NCBI GenBank assembly: GCA_019054805.1
Contig: JAHQIY010000001.1
Location: 9,500,501 to 9,564,500, forward strand
DNA length: 64,000 nucleotides
Direction of reading: 5' to 3'
Source of the DNA: Brachionus manjavacas
Lineage: Eukaryota; Rotifera; Eurotatoria; Ploima; Brachionidae
This document shows positions 63,811 through 64,000 of this stretch, in pieces. Under the pieces are notes generated by a model. It was given only the letters and a program-made list of their open reading frames with translations. It had not been told where the DNA came from and did no database searches. Positions within the stretch are counted from its first letter, which is position 1. Every line of letters begins with the position of its first letter. The position numbers were made by a program, and so were the translations under genes.

Positions 63811-64000
63811 GGTGGCAAGCGCGGGCTTGTGGCAATCAATTCTAGTTTTTGGTCTAAAGGTATTCTTTGAATAGAACAAAAAAAACTGATTCACAATTAG
63901 AACACTATTGATTTTAATCAAATAAAATTTAAAAAAAAAAAGAAAAGAAAAAGTTTTTTTCTCCATATTAAAGTTAATTGTCTAAACGTTTTAAAAAAAA
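63811..64000 (-). other. Upstream of the OVO start, edge of window
   Basis: The reading frame stays open upstream of the chosen ATG, with possible acceptors at 'CTATTCAAAG' and 'TACCTTTAG'. This may therefore be the intron before exon 1 or an N-terminal extension. A long A-rich tract lies at about 63930-63950. Confidence 0.45.

Overview
The window is animal nuclear DNA: very AT-rich outside genes, with multi-exon genes joined by compact GT-AG introns (mostly 46-80 nt, plus a few of 0.8-3.3 kb). The recognisable products are animal-type: MED1, a GRAF/ARHGAP26-type RhoGAP, ECSIT, NFXL1, LRRC59 and an OVO-type zinc-finger factor. Base composition, compact introns and many short LINE tails would suit a monogonont rotifer or a similar small invertebrate. 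That placement is inference; only 'metazoan' is well supported.

Layout. 1-6958 (minus): MED1, seven exons in the window, running off the left edge. 6959-19728: gene-poor, with two interleaved short repeat families, one 36-codon ORF and one exon-like ORF. 19729-25010 (plus): GRAF-type BAR-PH-RhoGAP-SH3 gene, 16 exons. 25645-27866 (plus): ECSIT, five exons. 27912-30416 (minus): an unidentified single-pass membrane protein, tail-to-tail with ECSIT. 30.6-34.6 kb: exon-like scraps, a cysteine-rich transposase-like ORF, a LINE tail and a hairpin. 34770-35208 (minus): a second small membrane protein with the same Cys-x5-Cys plus helix layout. 35726-36938 (minus): an unidentified 312-residue protein. 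38.7-39.2 kb: LINE fragment. 39807-41089 (minus): last exon of an unidentified membrane protein. 41.1-48.6 kb: no gene seen, but a pair of inverted SINE-bearing repeats. 48612-51706 (minus): NFXL1, 16 exons, head-to-head with LRRC59 (51908-54216, plus, five exons; a SINE and half of a repeat pair lie in its third intron). 54376-54448 (minus): tRNA-Arg(UCU). 54.5-60.1 kb: gene-free, with a LINE at 57.2-58.3 kb. 60128-63810 (minus): OVO-type factor, four exons, a LINE insertion in intron 2.

All exon models were read by eye. For MED1, GRAF, ECSIT, NFXL1, LRRC59, OVO and the 36-kb gene, every junction keeps GT-AG and frame across the whole model, which is strong internal support. The genes show no shared pathway, apart from NFXL1 and LRRC59, which share a roughly 200-bp intergenic region and both encode proteins with a hydrophobic segment near the C-terminus. 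The most novel items are the two small membrane-protein genes at 30 and 35 kb, the large Ser/Asn-rich insert inside the RhoGAP fold, the tRNA-derived SINE family (one copy with a 12-bp target duplication), and the purine-rich splice acceptors.
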